The notes beneath the pieces were generated by a model, which saw nothing but the letters and a program-made list of their open reading frames with translations, was not told the DNA's origin and did no database searches. A stretch of DNA of 64,000 nt. It comes from Melampsora larici-populina 98AG31. Lineage: Eukaryota > Basidiomycota > Pucciniomycetes > Pucciniales > Melampsoraceae. The DNA lies in NCBI RefSeq assembly GCF_000204055.1, contig NW_006768770.1, positions 1,689,589-1,753,588 of the forward strand. Direction: 5' to 3'. Shown here one piece after another: positions 12,066-23,589 of the stretch. The position numbers and the translations under genes are program-made. The first letter of the stretch is position 1; every line of letters starts with the position of its first letter.

Positions 12066-13358
12066 GGCGTCTAAATTTTCGTGAGCAGCTTCGTTTGACG
12101 GCAATCTTTTGGAGTTCACTAGGTAGTGATTTAAATGAATCGATTTTCGCTCTCATTCAAAAGAATCAAACAACACTCGACCTTAAAAGGATTGAGATTT
12201 CTGCGAGGCTCGCATTCATGAGCGCAAGCAATGCGCAACTGGTAGGTGTTTCAATTGATGCGATGTCGATAAACTTTCCTGACAAAACAAGTTACTATTC
12301 GCATGCTCTACTATTGAGTTCATCTCAAAGTTTGTAACTTTTGTGGGCCACGATTTAACTTGACTGCAGCCGTTCTCATAAAGGTTGCTTTTTTGAAATT
12401 CAATTTTCGGCCGTGGAGACAAACTTAACACCGTTGAGAGCGGTTGAGTTTGGATTATTCACCGTGTAACAGGAGGGAACACTTGAGGATCCGGGTTTTT
12501 TTCCTGATAATTCCTGAGAATCTGATAATGATAAAATTCTGATAATACAGCGTACAGTGGCCCCGTTAAAAGCATTTCTAGAGCTTAGTAATAGCATATT
12601 AAATACTACAGCCGTTAAAGGATTAAACGGCAGAATTCTTTGTCTGTGTGATGCACCCGAAGTAAAATCTGAGAGCCCAAAACTAGATTAAACCTGGTTT
12701 TGGACACAATTCAACAATGTCTTTGTAGTTTTCCGCAGGAGGCACGACGTAGGTAGGCGGTGTCCACGCTGACGGGTAGCGCATTAAAATGTGCCTCGGC
12801 GGAACTCAATCCAGAAACAGATGTACACATAGTTAAGACCAAGGGTCTTGTAGGAACTACCTTAGAACTAACAAGAAAATACAACAGTAGTTATGCCCCG
12901 AATCATGAAGGGTCCGAAGTTCCTAGCTAGGTAATTTTCTTTACGATGTAGGCATCGTCGACACCGAGTGGATTGAGTTCTAAAAGAGGCCAACGGATGA
13001 GGGAATAAACATTGTCCCTCATCCGTTATTCCACTTGAACTTTTCTGTTATCCAATTTTCTCTTATCGATAAAAATCTTCATATAGCTTCTACCAGTATT
13101 TTGATCATACCAACAATTGCTCAGTTTTGTCATCAAAACCTTTTTGAAGAAAATTTTATCGACTTCTTTTTAAAAATTGTAAAAAGGCCGCTTTTTTCCT
13201 GCGTATTGTGATCTACCTCCATTTCTCCGCTTGTCCACACGTTTTTTAAAAAAATCATTTTTCGAACGTCTAAAATACATAACAAGGAATAACCTTTTGT
13301 CTAAATCAATCAAGAAATTTCCAACCTTCCGTAAAAGCGTCAAAGCCAAAAAGGAGAA
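12066..13358. other. Intergenic region before the retroelement gag-like gene
   Basis: No gene is supported. Around 12500-12560 there are repeated CTGATAAT-like steps, loosely resembling ATTATCAG steps at 18255-18310. The left boundary of the retroelement probably lies somewhere in 12700-13350, but no terminal repeat could be identified. Confidence 0.4.
12992..13027. repeat. 13-bp perfect inverted repeat (hairpin)
   Basis: AACGGATGAGGGA at 12992-13004 is repeated inverted at 13015-13027 with a 10-nt loop. It lies about 330 bp upstream of the gag-like start, so it could be a leader structure or an element end. Confidence 0.7.
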
Positions 13359-15106
13359 ATGTCATCGATCAACATTGAAAACGCAGCTGCACGTATCAAC
13401 GCGCTAAGCTCATCAACTGAAAACACGACTAGAGCAGACGCCACCTCAATAGACGCGGTCATAGAGACAGGAGTGTCAAACCACCAAGCGCTAGCGCAAA
13501 AGCAAGTAACGGGTCCAAGTTACAACAAACAATCATTGATCTCCAGTTACCTCACTAGAAGCAAAGGTAAGCATGTTTTTGCTTAACCGATCTATTCTGA
13601 CAAAAGCGATCTTAACTTTAAGAGTAACTCACAGTCAAGAAAATAAAAGTAGATCACTGATATTGATCTCACGCTTCTGACCACACAGATAACACAAACC
13701 ACCCTAGTCAACAACGTGGAGCAGATACGTCTAAAGACCAAAATAACAGTAAGCGACTTATACTCGCCAATAACAGTGACAGTACCACTGACAAACATCT
13801 GTTGAAACGTTACAAAAAACCCCTTTTACTTTGGCTAACTAGGTGTACCCAAAGAGAATAACCAACAAGTTGGACAAAAAGGAACAGACAAACGCTCCGA
13901 AATTGGTAAGCATTATCAATAAGCCTTAACGCATGTAAGAGAGAATCTTGACGGAGATATTCCACACCCCTCTTTAATTCAGGCCCAAATAACGACCAAC
14001 ATGGGGTTATCAAATCCAAAAATAACCCAATTCCAAATGACTCGGGGAAACAAAGTGGGAAAGTTATAACGATAGACGACTGTATAACTTCAACGGAAAA
14101 CAGGTACCTCGAAGAGTTCAGGGGAACTACCATCCTGCCTAAAATCAAGAAGAACGTGCCCCAAATGAGCGAGGAAGAAAGAAAGGCAAAACTAGAAGAG
14201 TATCAAATCAGACTGGCCGAGCACAATAAACTGCTCAAACAGTCAGCCGAATTAGCTGGCATTCCATTTGAAGAGGATACCCCACCTACCTCTAACGATC
14301 CTTCCACCGCCCTTCCAAGCTGCTCTTTTGAAGAGGGAGGCCTATCTTTCGATTTCAGCAAGGCAGCTGACGCCAACGCCATAGGCCTACCACTTTTCTT
14401 TCACAAAAACATGCAAATCTTGCAAGGTTCACTACCACTCCCGATATTCAACAAGGACTGGCAGAAAGCAGCATCAGACAACCATACCGATTATAAGAAA
14501 AGTGACAAAGAGGTCGAAAAATATCGAGGACACCCTTACCCAGGAGAGTGGTCCCAATCTCGTTTTGAATGGAACAAAAATTTCGATACTCTGATTGATA
14601 TGGTCAGAAAAACATACAAGTACTCAACTTTCGCCAATGCTCTGGAAGTCCATAAAAGAAACGTAATCAGGATCTACAAGGATCACAGGTCTTGGGTCAT
14701 CGCATTTTGATACGATTTAACGATAAGAAAAGCGACTTTTGCAGTCAGGAACCCAAACGAAAAAGTGCCGAATCCATCTCTAGAACCATGCGGTCTTGTA
14801 GATGAAATCTATTATTCAGCTAGAGCCCAAGGTGACCTCAACCTAGACGACAACCCCTACAGAAAGGGAGGCCCCAAGTACGGTCGAAATCCCTATGTCG
14901 ATACCAAGACTGATCCAACGCCATCCCAGCCTTATCAGGATAGCTCTGTAGCAGGCCCATCCAGATCTTATAACTCTGGAAGGACTCAATCGAAGAACCA
15001 AGGCCCTTATGGTAATTATAGAGGAAAGAATTTCAATCCAAGCTACAAAAGACCAGAAGGAAATAGGTCAGACAATTTCAAAGGAAAAGGAAGGGAGAAA
15101 GCGTAG
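13359..15106 (+). pseudogene. Gag-like protein gene of the retroelement, four exons, one nonsense codon
   Basis: Exons 13359-13566, 13689-13748, 13843-13905 and 13983-15106 join in frame, all at phase 1. All three introns start with GTAAGC and end in CACAG, ACTAG or TTCAG. Exons 2 and 3 are 60 and 63 nt, multiples of three, and encode similar Asn/Gln-rich steps (NHPSQQRG, NNQQVGQKG). Exon 4 begins with a third one (NNDQHG). Exon 4 then has a charged helical stretch from the SEEERKAKLEEYQ segment, a region with PYPGEWSQSRFEWNKNFDTL, and a Gly/Asn/Arg-rich basic tail ending at 15106. A single in-frame TGA at 14708-14710 interrupts exon 4, and the frame continues cleanly after it, so this copy is dead or needs readthrough. 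The ATG at 13359 was chosen because the frame is open from it to the first donor. Confidence 0.6.
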
Positions 15107-16250
15107 GTTTACTCTTACTATGGTTTTTTGTTAACAAACACCCCTCCTTTTTTGTTGTTTAGAGAATCCTTATGAAATTGTTTTTTCTCCGTTTTTGTTC
15201 CTTACCCTTTTTGTATACACTCATTTTTTGATGTGACGAAATAAACACCACACTCTTTCAACCTAAAAAGATTCCACCGTGCCATTTCCGAAAGCTCGTA
15301 CATCTCTTCCAATGATTTGTTTATACTTTCGCTAGAAAACTCTGAACCCAAGTTGAAAATCAAAGAAGACAACATCAGATATCTCTCAGAAGATCTCTGG
15401 CCAACAAAAGTCACGTGTGAGATGAATATCCCAGAATGGGAGAAGGCCCTTCAGTCAGCAGGTATCTTAGATGAGTATTCAGATGTGATTTACGGTTTTA
15501 CTCACGGTTTTGACCAGGGGATACCGTACCATTGTTTTGAGTATTGCAAATGGTATACCCCCCCGAATCACAGTTCCGCCGCTTTAGCCAAAGAAAAGAT
15601 AATCAAGAGTATGCAAAAAGAAAAAGACCTAGGAAGAATCTTCGGGCCTTTTACCCATGAAGAGGTGTACAAGAGATGCGGATTTTTCAGAACCAACCCA
15701 ATGGGGGCAGTGGTCAACGGCGATGGTTCGATCAGGCCAATCAATGACCTTTCCTTCCCGCGGAACAACCCAGACATCCCTTCCCTGAACTCATTTGCGA
15801 ACACAGACGATTTCAAAACCACTTGGGACGACTTCTCAACCGTCTCACAATACTTTAGGAAGATAACGGTTCCATTCCTCATGGCCATCTTTGATTGGGA
15901 AAAGGCTTATCGCCAGATCCCAACCATGCTACATCAACGACAGTACATGATGATTTTGGCTCCAGATGGAAGCATCTATTACGATAGCCGAATAGGTTTC
16001 GGAGGAGTTGGCGGATGTGGCTCTTTTGGAAGACCTGCAGACGGGTGGAAACTGATCATAAAGAACGAGTTCGACCTCATGGAGATTTTCCGATGGGTCG
16101 ACGATGCTCTTTTCATAAAAGAGATGAAGTCTGAAGTTACGATGCCAGATGTAGTGGCTAGGAGTCTAGAACTTGGAGTCATCACCAACGAAGAAAAATC
16201 TCAGATTTCAAACCGCAACAAAAGTTACAGGTTTTATACTTTTGTATTAA
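13359..16250 (+). mobile_element. Truncated DIRS/Ngaro-like (tyrosine-recombinase type) retroelement
   Basis: The order is an intron-containing gag-like gene followed by a reverse transcriptase. The RT shows RPINDLSFPR, FDWEKAYRQIP, an IGFGGVGGCGSFGRPADGW block and WVDD in place of YxDD, a style I associate with basidiomycete DIRS/Ngaro-like elements. The RNase H and recombinase that would follow are missing: coding similarity stops near 16230. No terminal repeats were recognised, so both boundaries are approximate. A non-LTR or other RT class is possible. Confidence 0.55.
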
Positions 16251-16324
16251 ATCTCGGTGCGACACAAATTTGTATTTTTATGCCTTTTATATATTTAGTA
16301 GCTGTATGTAAAAGTCTGTGCTAA
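15317..16324 (+). CDS. Reverse transcriptase fragment of the DIRS/Ngaro-like retroelement
   Basis: Copies element RNA into DNA. The frame is open from about 15317; the first likely Met is at 15422. Motifs in order are YTPPNHSSAALAKEKI and GRIFGPFTHEEV. FFRTNPMGAVV, RPINDLSFPRN and MAIFDWEKAYRQIP follow (metal-binding Asp in the last). Next are IGFGGVGGCGSFGRP and FRWVDDALF, the catalytic Asp pair. After about 16230 the protein loses family character and the frame drifts to a stop, so RNase H and the recombinase are absent. The 200 bp between the gag-like stop and this frame hold no other ORF. Confidence 0.7.
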   Translation: MFILSLENSEPKLKIKEDNIRYLSEDLWPTKVTCEMNIPEWEKALQSAGILDEYSDVIYGFTHGFDQGIPYHCFEYCKWYTPPNHSSAALAKEKIIKSMQKEKDLGRIFGPFTHEEVYKRCGFFRTNPMGAVVNGDGSIRPINDLSFPRNNPDIPSLNSFANTDDFKTTWDDFSTVSQYFRKITVPFLMAIFDWEKAYRQIPTMLHQRQYMMILAPDGSIYYDSRIGFGGVGGCGSFGRPADGWKLIIKNEFDLMEIFRWVDDALFIKEMKSEVTMPDVVARSLELGVITNEEKSQISNRNKSYRFYTFVLNLGATQICIFMPFIYLVAVCKSLC

Positions 16325-18780
16325 AGTCAGAAACCTTAGCGTTAGGTCATCACGTGTGCATGTCACTCACCTGTCCCACTTTCCCCACATTCCTTACACC
16401 TCCAGAGTTTCATCTCGAATTTTTTTACCACCACCACGCGATCCCAAAAAACCCTGTTTACACCACAGACGAACCCACACCACGACCATGGATATCAATA
16501 TTCAATCCAGAGCTCCCTTTTCCTTTTCTCTGACCACCAAACCACACTGCATTCCGACTATGGACACAAAAACTGTGATCCCTGACCTATTCACGACCTG
16601 TCCACCCTCTCTCATTCGATTTTGATTTAACACTCTAGTAAGCATTATGATTGAGTATTCATTTGCTTCTGATCCGCCACCTTCATAAACTATTCATCCG
16701 CGTTCTGGCTTCAACTAACACTCAGTCACATTCATCTTTTGATCCCGTCACTATGATTTTAGTTTTTGGTCACTCTTGATCTGGGTTCTTTGACCACACA
16801 GTTATCATCGTTTGATCAATTACCATCAGCAAGTACTGTCAGTTGTTTTTCCGATTAGGTTGAATAGCTACCATTCAACATGTGGTCCCAAGGCGCATGC
16901 TGGCACCAAATCTTCATTTTGAAACGCAGGAAGGTTTTGGCTTGATCATGTATGGAGATCTTGAGCATCTCTTTGAAATGGTAGACTTAGGTATGATAGG
17001 AGGTTTTGATGATGTTGAGCATGCTGATGAGGACACTTGGGAACAATATGGCAATGAGCACATGATGCAAAAAATGGTAGATGCTGTAGGAGATGAGGTA
17101 GACCAAGTTCAAAATTTGACATGTACTTACTTTCTATCAAGTGTGATAATTATTTATTCATGTAGTTGTTACCTCCTTTGCAATGCAGTTTAGATTCAAT
17201 TTGAAGTTTGGAAGGTGTTCATTTTTGAGAAAAAAAGATATGATAGTATTAGTATACTACAATATCTTAAATATCTACAAACTAATCAAGTCTTTCAAGA
17301 CTTTGACATCCCAACCGCGCCAGTGATGAACAAGGAAAGATTTTGACCATAATATCCATAACCTCTATCTTATACTCTATAATGCAAAAGTTTTCCAACT
17401 ACTTTCCAGAATGTAAAAATGCAAGCTCAAAGAATTTGAAATCAGAAAAGGAGATGAAATGTATAATTGAATGACACATCCTTTTTTTGAAACAGGAACA
17501 CTATAGTATAAATCAAAAGGCCATTGCCTACAATCCATTGTTGTTCCACCCGAATAGGTCTCTTGACCATTATTATCTATCAATAAACACATTGAACTTT
17601 TGTTTTGATATCAACTTTCTTTTGAAAAAAGAAAACCAAAAAAGAAAACATGCTGATCAGTCTTTGTTCATGAAGATATTAAATCTTTTCAGTGGTTTAT
17701 CTTTTTAGAAAATTAAAAAGAAGCAAGACAACATTAAAAGACTAGCGAGGAAATTGAAGCTATATTTGTGTGTTATGTGCTCCGTGTGTCTTTACAGCGT
17801 TATAAGTACATTGATCTGGTGATATATTCACCAACATTCGTATCCCAATTGACTTAGCATAACCTACTGGATCACTTTGACCAAACAATAAACGACAATC
17901 ATAGAATTGTCCTCAGTTGAGGATTTGCGGTTGAGAGATGAGTGACAAAATTGGTTAGGAGCATGTTGTGTTGGTTGGCGCGATCGAGGACAGGATGATT
18001 GATCAAGATTTGATTGTTTGATGAGTGTGAGGGTGGTGGAGTCTGGACCGTGTGTGCAAGAAGTGGTGGGTGATTCAGGCATGGCTGCTGAGGAGGGGGC
18101 AAGGCCGCGAGGTGTGACAGGTTTGCGCCCACGATAGGCCAGGTGATCCGCCTGACCTTAGAGAGGGCAGATATCGACTAAGAGGTAAAAGCCCTGGGTT
18201 AAACGGTTGCGAATTTATATGAGTGGGTGACTGTAGCAAACCCATAACCCATGGGGTTGTGAGGGTTTATCAGGATTATCAGAAATTATCAGGATCATCA
18301 GGAATCCATCAGCAAAACCCTGATCCTATAGTCTACCGTAACAGGAGACCCATTCTATTCATGGTATTTGGAACTTGTTTTAACTTACAGGAATCGGGGC
18401 CAGGCGAAGTGGCTTTGAAGGATGATCTGAGTTTGTGAAAAAACACGTCCCCAAAAATCCAGAGAAGTTCTTACCAACACATGGTTTTTAGCACAGCAGC
18501 AGTTGCGCGTAGCTCTTTACCTTCTTATCAAAAACTGGGTTGTGTTGTAAATCTTCTTTCTCTTCTCTACATCGATTTTTTTATTAAAGTGTATTTTTGC
18601 TTCATTGCATATTACACTACCTGAGCAGAGTACAAGGACTAGTACACAAGAATGACAGTCACTACATCGATTTGTCATCCACTTTGTTATCACGGTTTTC
18701 TGCTATCCGTTTCTCGAATATTCTCGGGCTTTTGGTTGTTGCAGTTTCAAGTCAGACCCTCCGGGGCCGTCACGCATAAT
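16325..18780. other. Region without a supportable gene
   Basis: AT-rich. A 103-residue acidic open frame at 16882-17193 (+) has no recognisable motif and no splice support. Short steps around 18255-18320 repeat an ATTATCAGGA-like unit. Nothing else is supported. Confidence 0.4.
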
Positions 18781-19360
18781 ACTTAACTAAGTCCCTCTTG
18801 GACAAACGAGTAGTCAAGAGAGGGACTTAGACCTTATACCACCTCTTTGGTGTATGAGCCCAAAAAGTTTGGCTGGGGACTTTTTCAACATTCCATATCT
18901 TTGTATCTTGAAAACAAATATCCTTGGGACCAAAGAAAATCAGTGTACGCCTGCTTAATCCACACACATATGTTCAGCCTGCTTTGAATTTGACTCAAAA
19001 CTCACAGAGCAATGCAATTGTGAAGTTTGCAAAAAATACCAGAATCAGGCCAAAAGCTGACAACCTGTCAAAAGCTCACACCAAACACGCTGAGATGTTA
19101 CACAAAAACCAATTCTTCATGTCTGATTTTAAGGGCTTTACTGGCGGCAAGGGAGGGATTTGAAAAGACGTGTGTGTGTAGGATGATCAGGCGCAGAGGA
19201 CATTCCTTTGGTCCAGAAGATACTTGTATACTGGCTACAAAGAAATGGAGGATTGAAAATATGCCCAGCCAAACTTTTTGAATTCATATGCCAAAGAGGT
19301 GGTATAAGGTCTAAGTCCCTCTCTCAACTACTTGTTTGTCTGAGAGGGCCTTATTTAAGT
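18781..19360. mobile_element. Foldback MITE, about 580 bp
   Basis: About 100 bp at 18781-18881 is repeated inverted at about 19262-19360. The shared core contains GAGGGACTTAGACCTTATAC and the following CACCTCTTTGG, and the arms end near AAAAAGTTTGGCTGGG. Both outer ends carry TTAA (18783-18786 and 19355-19358), which could be a piggyBac-like TTAA target duplication, but could also be part of the arm. No coding capacity was seen inside. Confidence 0.7.
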
Positions 19361-19416
19361 TAGCCAAAGACCAACATGTCAAAGACTATTTCTGTGGTCT
19401 TTGCCTCAAAGCATAA

Positions 19417-20276
19417 GGGCCCGTTTGGCTGGAACCCAAAAATGGTTTTTGGTCAGAAACATTTTTTGGTCAAAACAGGTTTTGGTTTTTGCTAAGAATA
19501 CCAGTGTTCAGCAAACTAAACTAGGTCCCACACTGGACCTAACCACCAACTCCAGCAAGGGACTTACACCTAAAGTCAAGAAGCTGGTGTGAGATCCATC
19601 GGGGCATTTCTCAAAAATCTAGCCACCTTATGAAACTTTTTTTGCCAATTTCAACTTTCCCTTGTCCAAAAATGGGAAGTGTGCACCTTGACTGTCTCCA
19701 TAAGCTTAGACTGTTGGTTTATCAATAAACTAAGGGATTCTGCAGATACATATAAAAGTCTCTCAGGGCTCAAAGACAAAAATTGAGTAATTTGCACTGA
19801 TCAGTGTTCAAACCACAAGCGCTGGGTTGTAGAGAAAAGTGAGGTGCACAACTTTCACTTTTTGGGCAAGGGTAAGTTGGAACCATAAAAAAAAGTTTTA
19901 TAAGGCAGATAGATTTTTGGGAAATTCCCAGACAGATCTCATGCCAACTTTTGCACTTTAGGCAGAAGTCCCTTGCTGGGGTTGTTGGTTAGGTCCAGCA
20001 TGGGACTTATTTTAGTTTTGGCGTTCAGCAACTTCATTTGATCAAGAACAAAGATTGTTTTTGATCAAAAAATCTTTGATTTTGAAAAACAGCCTGCTGT
20101 TCAGACCAAAAACAGTATATGCCCCTCTACTTTGATCTTTTGATGACATCTTTGGTTGACTGTTTGGTAATTGTATAACCAAGTTTTACGTTTCTCAATT
20201 GGCCCCTTGAAAACGGGGGCAGATTAAAATTTTGTTTTTGTGTAACAAATATTGGCTAAACCAGCCAAAGGGACCC
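19417..20276. mobile_element. PIF/Harbinger (Tourist-like) foldback MITE, 860 bp, TAA target duplication
   Basis: The left end GGGCCCGTTTGGCTGG and the right end (complement GGGTCCCTTTGGCTGG) form terminal inverted repeats. TAA flanks both sides (19414-19416 and 20277-20279), the PIF/Harbinger signature. The arms extend inward for about 400 bp with imperfect pairing; for example the left-arm AGCAAGGGACTT near 19553 pairs with AAGTCCCTTGCT near 19968. Non-coding. Confidence 0.8.
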
Positions 20277-20577
20277 TAAGCCTAGTGCTGCAGTGGGTGT
20301 TGTTTTTGTCCATTTTTTGGTCTTGGGAGACTTGAAAACAAAACTGATATGTATTTTAGGTGCAGCACTTTTGGTTTTATGGTGGATGAGATTCATCTAC
20401 TTGAAATATGAATCTGAACCTCATCAGCATGTTTGCCTGTACAAAATCAGGTTGAAATATCTCCCTTACAGAATTCCAAACAGAACCAAACCAATGTGAC
20501 TAGGCTACATGTTTGTATGTATTAACAAAAAGATCCTTCAAACAACACCCTACAGGGTGGCTAGTGGTTTGAACAAA

Positions 20578-20731
20578 AGTGGTACACAAACATCTCAACC
20601 CAACCTGAAAAACTCATCCAAATAACCCATGACAACCTGCTTGGTTTTTGGGTTTTGGCAGGGGTTGTCATTGGTTGTCATGGTTTTTTTGGATGGGTTT
20701 TTAGGTTGGGTTGAGATGTTTGTGTACCACT
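20578..20731. mobile_element. Hairpin MITE, 154 bp
   Basis: Arms of about 60 bp (20578-20640 and 20672-20731) are near-perfect inverted copies, sharing TGGTACACAAACATCTCAAC and the following CCAACC. It lies 11 bp from the left end of the Harbinger element. No clear target duplication. Confidence 0.7.
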
Positions 20732-21127
20732 AATAATACTGAGGCTATGTTTGGCTAGGGCATTTTAATGTACCTTAAATCAAAAACCACATTATAATTC
20801 CAATTTAATACACATTAAATAAGTTCTTTGGCTATGTTTGAATGCCAAATTTTGATTGGTTTAAACTGCCAATAATGCACCAATAATGCACCAAAAAACA
20901 ATTGACTCTACAGTTGATTATTCCACTGAAAATAAGTGCCTTTCTCTTCATGATCAACTTCAAAACCTCACTGATGATCCTACTCCATCACAGCTGACCC
21001 CTTTGAAGTCAAAGATTGCAATCTCCCACTCCCACCTCCACTTCCACCCAGATCGTTTGGCTCTTCCGGCACCTCTAATCCACCAACTCAACAATTAGGG
21101 ATCTTGAAGGCTGATTGATCTGCTGCT

Positions 21128-21616
21128 TTGACTTCAAATCAACCTTTCACCTCATCTTCTCACATGCTCAAACTCAAACCCACACCTACATCATCATCTA
21201 ACACATCTGGATCTTATAAGCCACCAGTAAATCTGTTAACTTCACTCAAGCAAATTACCAAAAATTCAGCACTCAAGTCTCAAGCTCTAATTGAGAAAGG
21301 AAATAGAAAAGATGCTCGAGCTGATGCGCTTGTTGAAGCAGCGCAAATCAAGAGAGAGGCTCTTTACCCTTCACCTCCTCAAAGATATCAACCTCCAGCT
21401 ATGGCTTGCTAAGCTAGTAAACAGAATCTTCCAGAAGACTCAGATCATATGGCTGCAGCTAAAATCTTAAGAAACAAAGAGAATGCTAAATTCTTTATGG
21501 AATTAGAAGAGGATCTTTGTTTTAAGTGGTTGAAAGAACAGGTTGATGAACTCAAAGAAGAAGGAATAAACTGTAATCTTATCAAGTGGTATCCAACTTT
21601 TCTCAACTCTTCATAA
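21128..21616 (+). pseudogene. Second ORF of the Harbinger-type element, one nonsense codon
   Basis: The frame runs from 21128 to 21616 with one TAA at 21410-21412. The C-terminal part, AAKILRNKENAKFFMELEED followed by a WLKEQVDELKEEG helix, looks like the tail of the Myb/trihelix-type DNA-binding accessory protein found in PIF/Harbinger elements. A Ser/Thr/Pro-rich linker precedes it. The family assignment is tentative and rests partly on the element context; the N-terminal DNA-binding part could not be recognised. Confidence 0.4.
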
Positions 21617-22575
21617 TTCAACTCAATAAACTCAGCATTGTTCACTTTCAACTACTCCTTCACCTCTTCTCAATAAAGATTTAGCAGATCATCAGGTATA
21701 TCTTTGTTTAGGTTTCTTTTCAACTCTTTCTCACAACCAGGTCCATTGATCCTCAAGATGAATCAATCAAAGCAAGTGTCTTCAAAACTAATAAATCTTT
21801 GAGAGCTATTGTTCTACAAATCTAATGTTTTTCAAAAGTTGTTATTGTCTTGTAATAGTATCATTTTACAAAAGTATTGTTTCAAACGGCAATGTTTTTA
21901 TGTTCTAAAAGTTGAGTTTTCCAAAGTTATGATTTTTTGATTCTATTGTACACCATCAAAAGTATATATCATACATGATCTTTCTCTTTGCAAATACAAG
22001 ATATGGGTTTTAGTGGATAAACTGTTTGTGTTTCCCTAAACACAATGAGGATGTAATAGGTAATTGTTCTACATTTCCATAGCTAAAGTATGGTGGTCTT
22101 CACCAGCATTGGCCTTCTCTGCAGCTGTTGCACTGCGTCCACGAGAGACGTTCTCGACGTCGAGATCGTTAGATGGGCAGTGTTTGTCTCAAGTTTGGCC
22201 CAAGTTTGGCTAGACTTTGGCCCCAAATGCTCACGTGAACTGCTCAGGAGAGCCTCTAAGCCTCAATCAAAAAGCACATCCTGGTTGAGCCTGGTTAAGC
22301 GGGTGTTGCTGACCCTCAGAGCAGCTCAGTTTAATCTTCCAAATGTTCAATCTTATTTCCTCAACCTCCCCCCTCACTCGATATCGTCTCTTTTGCCATA
22401 GACTATACAGAATTTTGCCTGAATCTGGAGACTCTACATACTCACCACCAAACATCCCTCATCTCAATCTACCTCTCCACTTCCTACCGATTCATCTTCA
22501 TCTTCAGATCATCTATCTTCCTCCAACCTTTCAAGTTCAATCGATCATTTACATCATCATGATTTACGTCATCAT

Positions 22576-22704
22576 GCTCCTTTATTCGAAAAAACCACTC
22601 CACCACTTGAAAGAACTCTTGCTCAGGCTGGAATTCTAACGGATGCAATCCAGACAGTTGAATTGGTCGGAGGATCGACTCGAGTACCTGCTTCAAAATC
22701 TTGA
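22576..22704 (+). pseudogene. HSP70-superfamily (Hsp110/Lhs1-like) gene fragment inside the Harbinger element
   Basis: About 42 residues read APLFEKTTPPLERTLAQAG, then an ILTDAIQTVELVGG step and STRVPA, then a stop. In HSP70-family proteins this corresponds to the end of the nucleotide-binding domain: the LxxxxAGL helix and the VxLVGGSTRVP loop. Upstream in the same frame is a Ser/His-rich stretch without family similarity. Only one small block is present, so it is a captured or decayed fragment, not a gene. Confidence 0.7.
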
Positions 22705-23489
22705 ATTCAAAACGACTCAACATATCCAGCCTTATCAAAATTTGTAATATAGTATTCTACTTAATGTGCTTTATTATATACTCGTTATGCTTATTTTAAT
22801 GTACAAATATGATTGTTGATTGATTTTTCAAAAGTAAATGTTCATGAATTCTTATGGAACTAATTGATTTATTTTTCGGTCTGATCGAACGTATACCATG
22901 ATTGTTTGAATGTTTCCTTTGAACTTGATAAACTGTGATATATTGAGTGCTAGGTTAGTGAGACCAAGGATTATGAAATATCAGAAATAGTGGAACAAAA
23001 TTGTTTACCATTCGTTTAACAAGGGATTTGGCTCCCTCCTTGTCTTTTCTAAGGTTGTCTTCTATCTTTCAAACTTATAAAACTTTGGTTTCAGTTTGAT
23101 TGGTTTCTTTTCTTTATCAGTCTTCTTTTAAATGCCTTGCAAAGATCACAAAGTTCAAGTATGCCCTCTATAGATCACCAAAATGACCACCTGTACACTT
23201 AAGTATGTACCCTATACCATAGGGTCATACGTACATCTGTATGGCCCAATGGCATTCGAGTTCAACTGCCAAGATGAACCTTCATCTCAAGAAGCTTCTT
23301 GGAGGCATCCAATTTTGGCTAAGTCCCCTTTTTGCTTAAGGAAACAAAGACCAGCCTCGAATCCCCACAAGATACAGCCCACCATGTTAGTAAAAGTCCA
23401 CCACCCTTCGACTTTTCCCCACCACCACATCCAATCCCTTACATTGTTTTACACTAGCATACCCCCCTGTCTTGAAATCCACCAGGCTA

Positions 23490-23589
23490 NNNNNNNNNNN
23501 NNNNNNNNNNNNNNNNNNNNNNNNNNNNNNNNNNNNNNNNNNNNNNNNNNNNNNNNNNNNNNNNNNNNNNNNNNNNNNNNNNNNNNNNN
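23490..23589. other. Assembly gap (100 N)
   Basis: A run of exactly 100 N interrupts the transposase region of the Harbinger-type element. Confidence 1.

Noticed and set aside
16882..17193. 103-residue acidic open frame
   Set aside because: No family motif, no convincing start context and no splice support; kept only as a remark.
12500..18320. CTGATAAT-like steps at 12.5 kb and ATTATCAG-like steps at 18.3 kb as one repeat family
   Set aside because: Similarity is limited to short AT-rich steps in opposite orientation; no defined unit or boundary.
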